From Leptospira congkakensis (GTDB taxonomy: Bacteria; Spirochaetota; Leptospiria; Leptospirales; Leptospiraceae), in NCBI RefSeq assembly GCF_004770265.1, contig NZ_RQGQ01000016.1, positions 618,761 to 682,760 of the forward strand: a stretch of DNA of 64,000 bases, given 5' to 3'. Positions within the stretch are counted from its first letter, which is position 1, and every line of letters begins with the position of its first letter. Both the position numbers and the translations under genes were made by a program. Below the pieces are notes generated by a model. That model searched no databases. It worked only from the letters and a program-made list of their open reading frames with translations, and was not told the origin of the DNA. This document shows, one piece after another, positions 1 to 9,677 of this stretch.

Positions 1-101
1 TACAAGATAAAAAAATCAATGAGGTTGTTATTGGTAAAAACTCTCGTTTTATCATCTTGGATGATTCTGCGAAGAAGTGGAAACCTGGTAGACAGTCCTA
101 A
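1..101 (+). CDS. 3' end of a gene that begins before the window (partial)
   Basis: Frame 3 is open from the window edge to a TAA at 99-101 and reads like a protein C-terminus, with a hydrophobic stretch (VVIGKNSRFIILDD) followed by a basic tail ending KWKPGRQS. The family cannot be named from about 32 residues. Its last 50 bases overlap the end of the convergent gene on the other strand. Frame 1 is also open here, so the reading is a judgement from residue composition. Confidence 0.4.
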   Translation, partial: QDKKINEVVIGKNSRFIILDDSAKKWKPGRQS

Positions 102-906
102 ATTCTAATTCATTTCCTAATAGATTCGGTTCCATCCATTCAGATTGGATTTGTGGACTAATCGTTTGCCAAATTTCATTTGGAATTTGATTTCTAATAG
201 ATTCTGGTATTGTGGAATGAAATCCAAAATAGGATAACAGGTATTCGTCGCTCTTGGTTTCCAGCAGATATCCAAGAAAACTGTAGTAAACCTTCCCTAA
301 ACTTTCATCAGAATGTTTATCTCTTGTTTTGATATACATTTCGGCAAACTTAGGGTAAGGTGTTTTGAAAACTTTTTTTGTCAGCCGGTAGGTGATGGTT
401 TTTAAATAACCGGTTCGAAAGTAGAGTTTCTTTTCACCTTCGTAGCTTTGTAAATGTGCATTTGGTAAAAGATTCAATTTTGATTCTAATTCCAAATCCA
501 TGCTGATCTTTGTGAATCCCAAATTCAACCAAACAAGTGAAATGGGTTTGTTCCAGAAATCATTCCAAAGTTCTTTGACAAAGTTTTGTTTTGTCTGATT
601 CTTTCCATAAAAAATATAACTTCGTATGGTTTCCGTTAGTTTGTCTTTTTCTTTTCGCGAATACCAATTTGAGAAAAAATATAAAAAAAGAGCATTCCAA
701 AATCGTAAGGGAACCAGGAACTCTAATTCCAATCTAGATCTTCCTAGTGCTAATGGTTCTGTTTTCCAACCGAGAACAATGGTAGGCCTTAGATTTTGAA
801 ATCTAGAATCATCCCATTCGATACAGAATTGTTTTAAATCTGTCTCTGTCATAGGGAGATGTTCTAATGAAATAGAGATAAAAAGTGTTTTTTGGAATTT
901 CCGCAT
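52..906 (-). CDS. Hypothetical protein, 284 aa
   Basis: No recognised family. The protein is rich in aromatic and charged residues, has no signal peptide and only one short hydrophobic stretch (about residues 65-80, ending FLYFFSNWY), so it is probably cytoplasmic or peripheral. The ATG lies 34 bases from the divergent start of the LOG-family gene, so the two share a short promoter region. The 3' end runs into the partial gene at the window edge, tail to tail. Its length and even composition make it a likely real gene, but no function can be proposed. Confidence 0.7.
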   Translation of the reverse strand: MRKFQKTLFISISLEHLPMTETDLKQFCIEWDDSRFQNLRPTIVLGWKTEPLALGRSRLELEFLVPLRFWNALFLYFFSNWYSRKEKDKLTETIRSYIFYGKNQTKQNFVKELWNDFWNKPISLVWLNLGFTKISMDLELESKLNLLPNAHLQSYEGEKKLYFRTGYLKTITYRLTKKVFKTPYPKFAEMYIKTRDKHSDESLGKVYYSFLGYLLETKSDEYLLSYFGFHSTIPESIRNQIPNEIWQTISPQIQSEWMEPNLLGNELEFRTVYQVSTSSQNHPR

Positions 907-940
907 TTTTTATTCCAATCGGTCGATCTAAGATAACAAG

Positions 941-1705
941 ATGACTGATTTAGCGTTTGAGAACCAAAATTTTTTATGGGGAAATGAAGCCGGCCCCGTC
1001 CGCATCCTTTCGGAATACCTCCATCCCAAAACGGAATTCCAAACCCAAGGGATCACGGATACAATCGTTGTATTTGGATCGGCAAGGATCCCTGCACCGG
1101 AAACACAGAAATCAAATCCACCCACAGCCCTCGAGAATCTAAGCAATTATTATGCAGAAGCCACCGCTTTTGCGAAACTGATTTCCGAATGGGCAGAGAC
1201 ATTAAAATCAGAAAGGCCTGGTCGTAATCTTAATATTTGCACAGGTGGTGGACCTGGAATTATGGAAGCCGGGAACCGAGGGGCAAGGGAAGCGGGAGCC
1301 AAATCAGTGGCCCTTAATATCGTCCTTCCGCACGAACAACATGTGAATCCTTATGTGGATCCGGAACTGGCTTTCGAGTTTCATTATTTTTTTATGAGAA
1401 AACTTTGGTTTATGAAGGCTTGTCGGGGGATGGTTGCCTTTCCTGGTGGGTTTGGAACCTTCGATGAATTATTTGAAACACTGACCCTCGTCCAAACGGG
1501 CAAAAAATCTAAAATCCCCATCCTTCTCTATGGAAAGGAATTTTGGACCCAAGTGATCAATTTCAAAAAACTCGCGGAGATGCGCCTGATTTCGGAAGAA
1601 GATCTGGATTTATTTGGGTTTGCAGACAGCCCAGAGGAAGCACTTCGATTCTTTCAGGAAAAGATTCGTTTCGAATTGACCCATTCCACGGGTACAAAAA
1701 CATAG
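941..1705 (+). CDS. LOG-family (lysine-decarboxylase-like) nucleotide phosphoribohydrolase
   Basis: A Rossmann-fold protein of the LOG/TIGR00730 family. Both signature motifs are visible: GGGPGIMEA at about residues 102-110 and PGGFGTFDE at about 168-176, which form the nucleotide-monophosphate site. Characterised members hydrolyse cytokinin riboside 5'-monophosphate or other nucleoside monophosphates to free base and ribose 5-phosphate. At 254 aa it is longer than the small plant-type LOGs (about 180-220 aa), with an N-terminal extension of about 40 residues. The actual bacterial substrate cannot be told from sequence. It lies 18 bases upstream of rpmB on the same strand and may be co-transcribed. 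Confidence 0.88.
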   Translation: MTDLAFENQNFLWGNEAGPVRILSEYLHPKTEFQTQGITDTIVVFGSARIPAPETQKSNPPTALENLSNYYAEATAFAKLISEWAETLKSERPGRNLNICTGGGPGIMEAGNRGAREAGAKSVALNIVLPHEQHVNPYVDPELAFEFHYFFMRKLWFMKACRGMVAFPGGFGTFDELFETLTLVQTGKKSKIPILLYGKEFWTQVINFKKLAEMRLISEEDLDLFGFADSPEEALRFFQEKIRFELTHSTGTKT

Positions 1706-1723
1706 CGAAACAAGGTAATAATT

Positions 1724-2008
1724 ATGGCTAGAACATGTGTAGTAACCGGAAAAGGAACGACGGCAGGGAACAACGTATCCCATTCTCATAAAAAGAACCG
1801 CCGTATCTGGAAGGTGAATGTGATCACAAAGAAAATCTTTTTAGAAGACGAGAACCGCTGGGTTCGCGTTAAGATTTCTACACGTGCTTTGCGAACTCTT
1901 CGTAAAAAAGGTTTGAAAGTGGCAATTAAAGACCACGGCGGCGATATCACCGCAATCACTCCTAAAAAATACGTAGGGATCACTCCAAAAGCACAACCAG
2001 CAGCTTAA
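1724..2008 (+). CDS. rpmB: 50S ribosomal protein L28
   Basis: Small basic protein of 94 aa whose N-terminus ([27 protein letters not shown]) is the typical L28 start: C-x-x-T-G-K followed by the N-x-x-SHS-x-x-K-x-x-R block. It is a structural component of the large ribosomal subunit. It sits directly after the LOG gene and before nth. An AT-rich hairpin begins within its last codons and is followed by four T residues. Confidence 0.96.
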   Translation: MARTCVVTGKGTTAGNNVSHSHKKNRRIWKVNVITKKIFLEDENRWVRVKISTRALRTLRKKGLKVAIKDHGGDITAITPKKYVGITPKAQPAA

Positions 2009-2024
2009 GTTTTTTAAGCTTTTT
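2002..2024 (+). terminator. Candidate intrinsic terminator after rpmB
   Basis: Perfect 7-bp inverted repeat AGCTTAA (2002-2008) / TTAAGCT (2014-2020) with a 5-base loop, followed by TTTT (2021-2024). The stem includes the rpmB stop codon. It is AT-rich and therefore weak, and nth starts only 7 bases later, so read-through to nth is likely. Confidence 0.45.
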
Positions 2025-2030
2025 GGTGGA

Positions 2031-2672
2031 TTGAAACAATCCAGAAAAACACCAACTGTCACCGAAGTCTACCGTCTCCTAGAGGCGGAGTTCGGTGAAG
2101 TAGAAACTCCCCTCACGTTTACAAAACCTTATGAATTGGCCATAGCTGTCATCCTCAGTGCACAGTGTACGGACGAACGTGTCAATACAGTCACACCTGA
2201 ACTCTTTCGTACCTTTCCCACTCTTGAATCTTTTGCGAGTGCTCCTCTCCCAGCCATAGAGAAAAAAATCTTTTCTACGGGATTTTATAAAAACAAAGCT
2301 AAAAGCATCCAAGGTTTTGCGCGGATGGTTCTTTCTGAATTTGGCGGTGAAATTCCAAAAACAATGGAGGAGGCCATCAAACTTCCTGGGTTTGGAAGAA
2401 AAACTGCCAATGTGGTTCTTGCAGAGATTTATGGAGTGGTAGAAGGGTTTGTTGTGGATACCCATGTGAAACGTCTTACCAAACGATTGGGTTTCACAAA
2501 AAAAACAGATCCCGTTCAAATTGAACGGGAGATGATGAAAATCACACCTAAGGAGATTTGCCGAAACCTATCTCTGTACCTAATATTTCTCGGTCGTAAG
2601 AATTGCCAAGCCCGCCGAACATTTTGTTCGACTTGTCCTCTTTCTTCCCTATGTCCTTCGTTTTCGGAGTAG
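2031..2672 (+). CDS. nth: Endonuclease III, DNA glycosylase/AP lyase
   Basis: Base-excision-repair enzyme that removes oxidised pyrimidines and cleaves the abasic site. The helix-hairpin-helix LPGFGRK (118-124) carries the catalytic lysine K124, and the catalytic aspartate is D143 in VVDTHV. Four cysteines at about 192, 199, 202 and 208 have the C-x6-C-x2-C-x5-C spacing of the [4Fe-4S] cluster loop. The length (213 aa) is normal. The start is TTG at 2031; no in-frame ATG lies near, and GGTGG sits almost against the TTG, which suggests weak initiation. The 3' end overlaps the convergent neighbour by 125 bases. Confidence 0.95.
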   Translation: MKQSRKTPTVTEVYRLLEAEFGEVETPLTFTKPYELAIAVILSAQCTDERVNTVTPELFRTFPTLESFASAPLPAIEKKIFSTGFYKNKAKSIQGFARMVLSEFGGEIPKTMEEAIKLPGFGRKTANVVLAEIYGVVEGFVVDTHVKRLTKRLGFTKKTDPVQIEREMMKITPKEICRNLSLYLIFLGRKNCQARRTFCSTCPLSSLCPSFSE

Positions 2673-3381
2673 GTTTCTCTAAACCTTCTTCGGTTTCAGA
2701 TTCCTTTCTTTGTTTCCAAGAACGGTTGCGATCTGTTAAGTTAATGGATTCTAATTTATAATCCAAACGAATTAAGTTTCGTTTGCGAAAGAACAAATTC
2801 AAAGTGCCAAGCCTTCCATAATCTTTCGGGCATTCAATTTGGTGTACATTCGATAAATAACGAAACCGAGCTTGTGGTTTTCCTTCTACAAGTAGGAAGA
2901 GGGGAAGTTCGGGATGGTTTTGCCAAGGAAGGAGAGGGATTTTGGTTTCATCATCAGCATTCACATAAACAATCCAACCATCATAATCTTCAATATTTTT
3001 GATATCAATGAGTTCCTGGATGGAACCTAAACCAAGTTTTACGGGGCCATGGTTCATCTCTCTGGGTTTCCCAAGTGTAAATCCATCAAAAGGAAATTCT
3101 AAAGGTTTGTCTTTAGGTGTAAAAGGATACAACATGTAACCTTTGCCTCTTTTTAAATCCAAATCCATTTTTTCTCTTTCGACAAATCCGAGGAGGGCAC
3201 TAAGACCCCCGCGGCCTTCCTCATCCATCTTTGTAAAAAGTTCTTTTCCGCAATGGAAAAAAATGCGAAGAGGTCTATCTTCTAAACTAGGATGGGCAAA
3301 ACTAAAAGTAGTGAAGAGAAAAATCCCGATTGTCACACAGGATGCGGGGAATCGCCCAAGAAAAGAAAGACGGATATTCAT
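2548..3381 (-). CDS. Hypothetical secreted protein, 277 aa
   Basis: The N-terminus has a basic start, a hydrophobic core (about residues 14-27) and an SFAH cleavage-like site, so it is probably exported. The mature part has no motif I recognise and ends in a charged, lysine/glutamate-rich tail (about 225-255). The last 125 bases lie antisense to the end of nth, where the nth reading frame encodes its iron-sulfur loop, so either the C-terminal tail is genuinely encoded on both strands or this frame extends by chance. Function unknown. Confidence 0.65.
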   Translation of the reverse strand: MNIRLSFLGRFPASCVTIGIFLFTTFSFAHPSLEDRPLRIFFHCGKELFTKMDEEGRGGLSALLGFVEREKMDLDLKRGKGYMLYPFTPKDKPLEFPFDGFTLGKPREMNHGPVKLGLGSIQELIDIKNIEDYDGWIVYVNADDETKIPLLPWQNHPELPLFLLVEGKPQARFRYLSNVHQIECPKDYGRLGTLNLFFRKRNLIRLDYKLESINLTDRNRSWKQRKESETEEGLEKPTPKTKDIGKKEDKSNKMFGGLGNSYDREILGTEIGFGKSP

Positions 3382-3474
3382 AATTTGTGACCTTGGTTCT
3401 AAGAACGGAAGAAATCGAATCAGAATGAACCAAAAAACCTTCCGCCTGTCTAAACTAAGGGCAGAAAGGATGCC

Positions 3475-4383
3475 ATGAACTTCTTTAAAAACCTACTTCT
3501 CTACGCTAAAATGGTAAAATTTTCCCACACACTCTTTGCCTTGCCTTTCGCAGGGATTAGTTTCATCCTCGCCTATCTGGAATCTACCTTAGATACAGGT
3601 GATTTACTTCGGATTGGGGCCCTTGTCCTTGTTTGTATGGTCAGTGCTCGCAGTGCCGCCATGGGATTCAACCGGTATGTGGATTCAGAAATAGACGAAA
3701 AGAACCCGCGCACCCAAAATAGAGAAATTCCTTCAGGAAAAATTTCCAAACTCTCAGCTCTTCTTTTTATTGGTCTTTCTGCTTTTATTTTTATCTTTGC
3801 TAGTTTCTTTGTGAACAAACTGGCTTTTTTACTTTCCTTCCCTGCTCTTTTTGTTTTGTTTCTTTATTCCCTGACCAAACGTTTCACTCTGTTTTGTCAT
3901 TTGGTTTTAGGATTTGCCATCTCCCTTGCTCCACTTGGTGCTTGGATTGCTATCACAGAAACGGTTAACCTGGTTCCCATCCTCTTTTCTTTAGGATTAC
4001 TCTTCCATATATCCGCCTTTGATGTGTTATATGCCATCCAAGATATGGATTTTGATGCCAAAGAAAATCTCCACAGTATTCCATCGCGTTTAGGAGAAAC
4101 TAAATCCCGTGCCATTGCAGTGATCCTGCACATTCTTTCCTTAGTATTTTTTGTTTTTGCAGGGATTAGTGCTGGTCTTGGGGTAATGTATTTTCTCATT
4201 CTTTCTGTGATTGGAATTTTGGTATTGTATGAACATAAAATTTCTTACGAGTACAAATCCAAAGACTTACCGATTGTTTTTTACCAAATCAATTCTTGGA
4301 TCAGTGTAGTTTTATTCCTTGCGATTCTTTTTGATAAATGGAACGAATTTTTATTAAAAATTTCCTCCGGAATTAGTTTTTAA
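3475..4383 (+). CDS. UbiA-family prenyltransferase, probably for quinone synthesis
   Basis: Integral membrane prenyltransferase of 302 aa. Both Mg-diphosphate motifs of the UbiA family are present: N66-RYVD-SEID around residues 66-74 with the following [12 protein letters not shown], and D183[11 protein letters not shown] around 183-194 followed by SIPSRLG. Eight or nine hydrophobic segments alternate with these loops. It attaches an isoprenoid tail to an aromatic ring. The next gene, a UbiX homologue, starts in the TAATG overlap. This pairing is typical of ubiquinone synthesis or the futalosine menaquinone route; which one is inference. AAGGA precedes the ATG by five bases. Confidence 0.9.
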   Translation: MNFFKNLLLYAKMVKFSHTLFALPFAGISFILAYLESTLDTGDLLRIGALVLVCMVSARSAAMGFNRYVDSEIDEKNPRTQNREIPSGKISKLSALLFIGLSAFIFIFASFFVNKLAFLLSFPALFVLFLYSLTKRFTLFCHLVLGFAISLAPLGAWIAITETVNLVPILFSLGLLFHISAFDVLYAIQDMDFDAKENLHSIPSRLGETKSRAIAVILHILSLVFFVFAGISAGLGVMYFLILSVIGILVLYEHKISYEYKSKDLPIVFYQINSWISVVLFLAILFDKWNEFLLKISSGISF

Positions 4384-4979
4384 TGAAACTAGTTGTGGGT
4401 CTTGCTGGTGCCAGTGGTAGTATTTATGCGGCACGGTTTCTTCGTGCTCTCTATGAATTAGAAGGTGAGACTTATATTACGGTTAGTCCTGCGGCTTTAC
4501 GTATCTTTTCCGAAGAGTATGAAACAAAGGTTGAGTCCGCAGAAGACATTTTATCTTTTGTCGAAACTAAATGGAAAGTAAATCCCAAACACAAATTTCA
4601 AGTTCGTAATTTTTTTGATATCGGATCCGATATTGCCAGTGGTTCGAATACTTGGGATGGGATGGTTGTGATTCCTTGTAGTATGAAAACTGTGGCTTCG
4701 ATGTCAGCAGGTCTTACTGAAAACTTAATTGAAAGAGCGGCTGATGTAACCTTAAAAGAAAGAAGAAGGTTGATTGTCGTTCCGAGAGAAACTCCCTACA
4801 ATCGCATCCATCTTAAAAATCTTTTGGCTCTGGATGAAGCTGGAGCCATCATCCTTCCCGCATCCCCAGGATTCTATCAAATGCCAAAAACATTGGATGA
4901 CTTGGGTGATTTTATAGCCGGAAGGATATTCAATTTACTCGGGGTAAACCAAACACTTTTTCCTAAGTGGTTGGGGTAA
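4383..4979 (+). CDS. ubiX: UbiX-family flavin prenyltransferase
   Basis: 198-aa flavoprotein of the UbiX/Pad1 family. The N-terminal GASGSIYA loop, the central [11 protein letters not shown] and the C-terminal [32 protein letters not shown] region are characteristic. UbiX joins dimethylallyl phosphate to FMN to make the prenylated flavin cofactor of UbiD-type decarboxylases. No ubiD homologue lies in the window, so its partner must be elsewhere. It overlaps the UbiA gene by one base (TAATG), which indicates translational coupling. The end overlaps the convergent thioesterase by 17 bases. Confidence 0.93.
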   Translation: MKLVVGLAGASGSIYAARFLRALYELEGETYITVSPAALRIFSEEYETKVESAEDILSFVETKWKVNPKHKFQVRNFFDIGSDIASGSNTWDGMVVIPCSMKTVASMSAGLTENLIERAADVTLKERRRLIVVPRETPYNRIHLKNLLALDEAGAIILPASPGFYQMPKTLDDLGDFIAGRIFNLLGVNQTLFPKWLG

Positions 4980-5376
4980 AGTTTCGAAAGTAAGCGGTCG
5001 GTTTCCCATTCTCACCTAAACAAACGTAGGTGATGTCACTTTCAATCACTGCCGACATTTTTCCCGTTTGAGGATTGTTGGTAATGGCCAAAGTTCTGGA
5101 AGTGACCGAGGATTTTCCATATTTCACGATTTTTCCGTAGATTTGGATGATGTCTCCCGCCCGAGCAGGGGAACGAAAGACCACATTGTCCATACTCATG
5201 GTGACAATATTGGTATAACGAATTTTATTCATCACATACATTGCCATCCCCTCGTCGATCCAGGAGAGCATTTTTCCCCCAAAAAGATTGTTATGGTAGT
5301 TCAAATCGTCTGGTTGGACCAGGTGTTGGGTGACCAGTTCCATATCGCGGAGTTTGTTCTGGATAGTATCGACCAT
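4963..5376 (-). CDS. Hotdog-fold acyl-CoA thioesterase (YciA-like)
   Basis: The motif [17 protein letters not shown] is the acyl-CoA hydrolase hotdog signature, with the FGG loop and the acidic residues of the following helix at the active site. It is likely a cytosolic thioesterase hydrolysing acyl-CoAs. The frame is open back to 5460, but that start would overlap pyrB and add a non-conserved segment. The internal ATG at 5376 (MVDTIQNKL) gives 137 aa, the usual family length, and is preferred. The gene converges on ubiX and diverges from pyrB. Confidence 0.88.
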   Translation of the reverse strand: MVDTIQNKLRDMELVTQHLVQPDDLNYHNNLFGGKMLSWIDEGMAMYVMNKIRYTNIVTMSMDNVVFRSPARAGDIIQIYGKIVKYGKSSVTSRTLAITNNPQTGKMSAVIESDITYVCLGENGKPTAYFRNFTPTT

Positions 5377-5442
5377 AAATACCAAAAAATATGTTTTCGA
5401 TTTATTCGATACCAAAAACCCTAGAGAAAAGATTTCCGACTT

Positions 5443-6375
5443 ATGCACTCTTATTCTCACAAAAACATTCTAGACACCCTCCAATTTTCCAAAGAGGATC
5501 TCAACTTCCTCATTGAAAAAACCAATCGAATGAATGCCCTCCACGAATCAGGAAAGGCCTTTGGGATTTTGAACGGAAAACTTCTTGCCTCGCTGTTTTT
5601 TGAAGCAAGCACTCGGACAAGGCTTTCTTTTGAAGCGGCCATGGAAAGGTTAGGTGGACGACTGATCTCCACAGTGGGATTTCAGTTTTCTTCAATCTCC
5701 AAAGGTGAAACTCTCTACGATACCATGAAGATGATCGAAGCCTATGTGGACATAGCCGTCATTCGTCATCCTGTGGAAGGTTCTTCTCGGATTGCCGCGG
5801 GTGCTGTCAACATTCCTGTGATCAATGCAGGAGATGGTGCGGGCCAACATCCTACCCAGGCCCTTTTGGATTTATACACTATCTTTTCGGAAAAAGGAAA
5901 GATCGATGGTCTGAACATTGCCTTTATCGGGGATCTGAAATACGGAAGGACCATCCATTCCCTCATCAATCTTCTCAGACATTATCCAGTGCATTTGTAT
6001 CTTATCAGTCCCGAAGAACTAAGACTCCCAGAAAAATACAAAAAGAACTTAGAAGGTTTTCCCATGACTTGGGAAGAAACCACTGACATCAAAGCATTTT
6101 GGGATGCGGATGTTGCCTATGTGACTAGAATCCAAGAAGAAAGATTTCCCGATCATAGAGAATACGAAAAACTAAAAGACATTTATAAAGTGAACAAGGA
6201 ACTGGTTCTTGCTTCTAAAAAAGACACTACCATTCTCCATCCACTCCCTCGTGTGAATGAACTTTCTACCGATGTGGATGATCTTCCCAACGCAGCTTAC
6301 TTTCGTCAGGCGAAATATGGTGTGGTGGTAAGAATGGTTTTACTTTGTCTCAGTCTTGGAGTGGATTTTGACTAA
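5443..6375 (+). CDS. pyrB: Aspartate carbamoyltransferase catalytic subunit
   Basis: Catalyses the first committed step of pyrimidine synthesis, carbamoyl phosphate plus L-aspartate to carbamoyl-aspartate. The carbamoyl-phosphate loop [13 protein letters not shown] has STRTR at residues 56-60. The aspartate-domain HPLPRV motif is near residue 267, and HPTQALLD and GDLKYGRT are also present. At 310 aa the length is standard. No pyrI regulatory subunit follows; the next gene is a DUF2203 protein whose start overlaps the pyrB stop. Confidence 0.96.
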   Translation: MHSYSHKNILDTLQFSKEDLNFLIEKTNRMNALHESGKAFGILNGKLLASLFFEASTRTRLSFEAAMERLGGRLISTVGFQFSSISKGETLYDTMKMIEAYVDIAVIRHPVEGSSRIAAGAVNIPVINAGDGAGQHPTQALLDLYTIFSEKGKIDGLNIAFIGDLKYGRTIHSLINLLRHYPVHLYLISPEELRLPEKYKKNLEGFPMTWEETTDIKAFWDADVAYVTRIQEERFPDHREYEKLKDIYKVNKELVLASKKDTTILHPLPRVNELSTDVDDLPNAAYFRQAKYGVVVRMVLLCLSLGVDFD

Positions 6376-6736
6376 AAAGATTTGGTCACTCACGGAAGCA
6401 CGGGAAGTGCTGCCCCTCGTTCGAGATATTACTAGAGAATATTATTTAAAAGCAAGTGTTCTTGCGGATGAAGTCCGAAACAAACTGTTACCAGAAAATG
6501 TTTTAGAGGCCAAAGAAGAAGAAATTGGTGAAATCGTAAAACATTGGACTAACGAAATTTTGGCAATGCAGATCGACGTGAAAGGTTTATGGCTTGTTGA
6601 TTTTGATAATGGCAACGGTTTTTACTGTTGGACTTGGGGCGAAGAAGACGTGTTATACGAGCACGGTTATTTTGAAGGATTTAGATCGAGAAAACTCATA
6701 GAGGAAAATAAAGAAGAAAATGACTCAGATAAATGA
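6368..6736 (+). CDS. DUF2203 family protein
   Basis: Small acidic protein of about 122 aa. The pattern [16 protein letters not shown] at the start, KGLWLVDFD in the middle and [19 protein letters not shown] at the end matches the DUF2203 family, whose function is unknown. Two TTG codons could start it, at 6356 and 6368. The second is chosen because GGAG at 6358-6361 lies six bases upstream. It overlaps pyrB by 8 bases and dapL by 17, so the three genes are probably one operon. Confidence 0.82.
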   Translation: MTKKIWSLTEAREVLPLVRDITREYYLKASVLADEVRNKLLPENVLEAKEEEIGEIVKHWTNEILAMQIDVKGLWLVDFDNGNGFYCWTWGEEDVLYEHGYFEGFRSRKLIEENKEENDSDK

Positions 6737-7946
6737 AAACTATTTAAAATTGAAAGCAGGATACCTATTTCCTGAAATTGGAAGAAGGGTAAAAGCCTAT
6801 TCGGATGCCAACCAAAATGCAAAAATCATCCGTCTTGGAATTGGCGATGTGACTTTACCTTTGGCACCAACGATTGTGAATGCAATGGTTGAAGCAGCGA
6901 AAGAAATGGGAAGCTCTGCCGGTTTCCATGGTTATGGGCCCGAACAAGGATATTCCTTTCTCATCCAAAAAATCATTGCACATGACTATACCGCTCGTGG
7001 GGTTCAAATCGCAGAAGATGAAGTTTTTGTTTCTGATGGATCTAAATGTGACTGTGGTAACATCCAAGAGATTTTTTCTTTAGATAGTAAAATTGCTGTA
7101 GTTGACCCCGTGTATCCAGTGTATGTGGACACAAACGTGATGGCAGGTCGCACCGGAGAAGTTGGGTCTGATGGCAGATATGCGAATATCATTTATATGC
7201 CAGCCACAGAAGAAAATAATTTCGAACCAGATTTTCCAAAAGAAAAACCGGATATCATTTATCTTTGTTATCCAAACAACCCAACGGGAATGGTGGCAAC
7301 GAAGGCACGCCTCACAGAATGGGTAAACTTTGCTAAAAAAATAGGAAGTATCATTCTTTATGATTCGGCTTACGAATCTTTCATCCAAGATCCGGAGATT
7401 CCAAAATCCATTTATGAAATTCCTGGTGCTAAAGAAGTGGCTATGGAATTTAGATCCTTTTCCAAAACAGCTGGATTTACAGGAACTCGTTGTGCCTACC
7501 TTGTGATTCCAAAAGACTTAAAAGGAAAAACAAAAGCAGGGGAAGAAATCAGTTTCAATTCCCTTTGGAACCGTCGCCACACAACCAAGTTCAATGGAGT
7601 GTCTTATGTGACACAAAAAGGAGCTGAGGCAGTTTTCTCCGCACAGGGCCAAGTGGAGATCAAAGAACAAATTTCCTACTATATGCAAAATGCAAAACTC
7701 ATCCGCGAAGGTTTGGCAACTGCTGGATACACTATTTTTGGCGGAACGAACGCTCCTTACATTTGGTTAAAAACTCCAAAGGGACTCAAATCTTGGGAAT
7801 TTTTTGACGAACTTTTGGGGAAAGCGCAAGTGGTCGGAACTCCCGGATCGGGATTTGGGCCTGCCGGAGAGGGATATTTCCGACTTTCTGCCTTTGGAAA
7901 GCGGGAAGATGTGATTTCTGCGATAGAACGAATCCAAAAAATGTAA
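6720..7946 (+). CDS. dapL: LL-diaminopimelate aminotransferase
   Basis: PLP enzyme that converts tetrahydrodipicolinate directly to LL-diaminopimelate, the short lysine/peptidoglycan route. The N-terminus ([20 protein letters not shown]) is the DapL signature. YPNNPTG at 184-190 and the PLP-lysine motif SFSKTAG with K249 are visible, as is FRLSAFG near the end. The 408-aa length is standard for the enzyme known from plants, Chlamydia and Leptospira. It overlaps the DUF2203 gene by 17 bases. Confidence 0.96.
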   Translation: MTQINENYLKLKAGYLFPEIGRRVKAYSDANQNAKIIRLGIGDVTLPLAPTIVNAMVEAAKEMGSSAGFHGYGPEQGYSFLIQKIIAHDYTARGVQIAEDEVFVSDGSKCDCGNIQEIFSLDSKIAVVDPVYPVYVDTNVMAGRTGEVGSDGRYANIIYMPATEENNFEPDFPKEKPDIIYLCYPNNPTGMVATKARLTEWVNFAKKIGSIILYDSAYESFIQDPEIPKSIYEIPGAKEVAMEFRSFSKTAGFTGTRCAYLVIPKDLKGKTKAGEEISFNSLWNRRHTTKFNGVSYVTQKGAEAVFSAQGQVEIKEQISYYMQNAKLIREGLATAGYTIFGGTNAPYIWLKTPKGLKSWEFFDELLGKAQVVGTPGSGFGPAGEGYFRLSAFGKREDVISAIERIQKM

Positions 7947-7999
7947 AATTTAGTCCTGGTTTTTCCCGTAGCTCCGATATATAAAAACAAGGTAGAGCT

Positions 8000-8992
8000 A
8001 TGGGAAAATGGAAATTCATCCTCTTTTTTGCAATGGTTGTGGGTCATATCTCACATATCAGTGCAGTATCACCAGAACAGACGAATCTGGGGATTTTAAT
8101 CTTTGAAAACAAAGAAAACTTAAATTTTATCAATGTTGCTCTGAGTAATTTGGCTCCTTCGCAAGAAGAAACGCAAGCACCGGCGCAACCTGGAGCTGAA
8201 ACTCCCGCAGCGGATCCTTCCAAAAAGAATTTGGATTTTGATTATTTCAAACTTCTAAAAGCAGCCAACCAATCTGACTTTAGTGGAAACATGTGGTACC
8301 TGCAAAGTAACTATGTGTATGGATTTCGCCAACTCCGCCAAGCCCAAGGGGAACTAAAAAATATTTTTGAAATCGTTCTTCAAAAGTATATCGAAGATGC
8401 AAGAGCACTTCTAGAAGCGGCAGCACCTACCATCATTCGTTCCAATGACAATAATGCCAAAGCATTGTTACGTCTTGGTTTTCGTGACCTTCGTTCTTCG
8501 GAAGACCTTTATACAACAGGTCTTAATTCCAGCCCACACCAATACCGATACAAACTCACTCTTTATAAAGAAGGGATTCTTACGCTCCGTCGTGCGAAAC
8601 GTTTTGCCATCCTTGCGATGATTTATAGCAAAACTCCAGACGAAGACAAACCAGAATACCAATACCGATCCAACGAAGATCTAAAAGAAGCTCGTAACGA
8701 AGAAAAACAACGTAACTACGAAAAGGTGAGAGATACTATCATCAACTTCGTAGAGAATAAACGTATGGAAAGAACGGTTGTTCCTCCTGGAAATCCAGAT
8801 GCAAAACCTTTGGATCTTTTAGAACAACATGATGACAACTATGGTTTCATTACTTCTAAAAAGTTAGATTTACTTTTGGAAGCCAATGCACAAATCAAAG
8901 AGACAGAAGGTGCGAGACGTGAATCAGTTCCTCCTACTCCTAAGTTTGATGAAAACGGAAAAGCCATCTACCCAGAAGAAAAGAAAAAATAA
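8000..8992 (+). CDS. Secreted helical protein of unknown function, 330 aa
   Basis: A signal peptide (basic MGKWK, hydrophobic core, SHISA site) is followed by a short Ala/Pro/Gln-rich linker (about residues 55-75), then a mostly alpha-helical charged region to the C-terminus, ending in a Pro/Lys-rich tail. No conserved domain is recognised. AAGGTAGAG precedes the ATG. The next gene begins one base after the stop, so the two products are probably made together, likely in the periplasm. Confidence 0.8.
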   Translation: MGKWKFILFFAMVVGHISHISAVSPEQTNLGILIFENKENLNFINVALSNLAPSQEETQAPAQPGAETPAADPSKKNLDFDYFKLLKAANQSDFSGNMWYLQSNYVYGFRQLRQAQGELKNIFEIVLQKYIEDARALLEAAAPTIIRSNDNNAKALLRLGFRDLRSSEDLYTTGLNSSPHQYRYKLTLYKEGILTLRRAKRFAILAMIYSKTPDEDKPEYQYRSNEDLKEARNEEKQRNYEKVRDTIINFVENKRMERTVVPPGNPDAKPLDLLEQHDDNYGFITSKKLDLLLEANAQIKETEGARRESVPPTPKFDENGKAIYPEEKKK

Positions 8993-8993
8993 T

Positions 8994-9632
8994 ATGAAGT
9001 GGATTGTTAGTTTTATCATCTTGAGTTTTAGTTTGGCACTTGTGGCAAAAACCACAATGTCTTATAGAGAACGTAAAAAACAATTAGATGGAAAAATAAC
9101 ACTAGTCCTCGACATCAAAGAACAACTGAAGTTGGAACCAGAAACGGGAAAAACTTCTGTTGAATCCATTCGCACACAAGTAGAAGAAACATACCGAGCC
9201 GGGAACCGAGTGGAAATTGAAAAAACTCTTTCCCTTGCCGAAGGTGATCTTCTTGTCACTCAAAGAAAACTTTGTTTTCCTATGGAAGAATCAGCAAATG
9301 GGCTCTACCAAAAAGCCATGGGACAATGGATCCTTCTAGAAGGGGAAGACAAGACAGGCACTCGCACATTGGAGTGGGATACAAAGGAAAAAATCCAAAG
9401 GTATCTAGTGATGGCGAAAAGTGAAAAAGACCATGCAAAAGAATACTTTTTGTCTGGAAATTACCAACTATCACTCCATACATACAAACGTTCGCTAGTT
9501 TATAGTCTTATGTCATTAAGATCGCAAAAAGCAGAGATTCCAGAAGAATACCAAACTGCTGACAATGTTTGGGTCCAACCCATTTGGATGGGGCTCCATA
9601 AACAAAAGCAAAACACGATTCAAGAAAACTAA
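8994..9632 (+). CDS. Secreted or membrane-anchored helical protein, 212 aa
   Basis: The frame is open further upstream into the preceding gene, but the ATG at 8994, one base after that gene's stop, gives a good signal sequence (MKWIVSFIILSFSLALVAKT) and is chosen. The rest is a charged helical protein with several KKQL/KEQL-like heptads, possibly coiled coil or TPR-like (SGNYQLSLHTYKRSL). No family is recognised. Pairing with the preceding secreted protein suggests a shared periplasmic task. Confidence 0.8.
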   Translation: MKWIVSFIILSFSLALVAKTTMSYRERKKQLDGKITLVLDIKEQLKLEPETGKTSVESIRTQVEETYRAGNRVEIEKTLSLAEGDLLVTQRKLCFPMEESANGLYQKAMGQWILLEGEDKTGTRTLEWDTKEKIQRYLVMAKSEKDHAKEYFLSGNYQLSLHTYKRSLVYSLMSLRSQKAEIPEEYQTADNVWVQPIWMGLHKQKQNTIQEN

Positions 9633-9677
9633 AATTTCGATTTTCACTAATAACAAATTTCAAAAAATGACTGCTTA

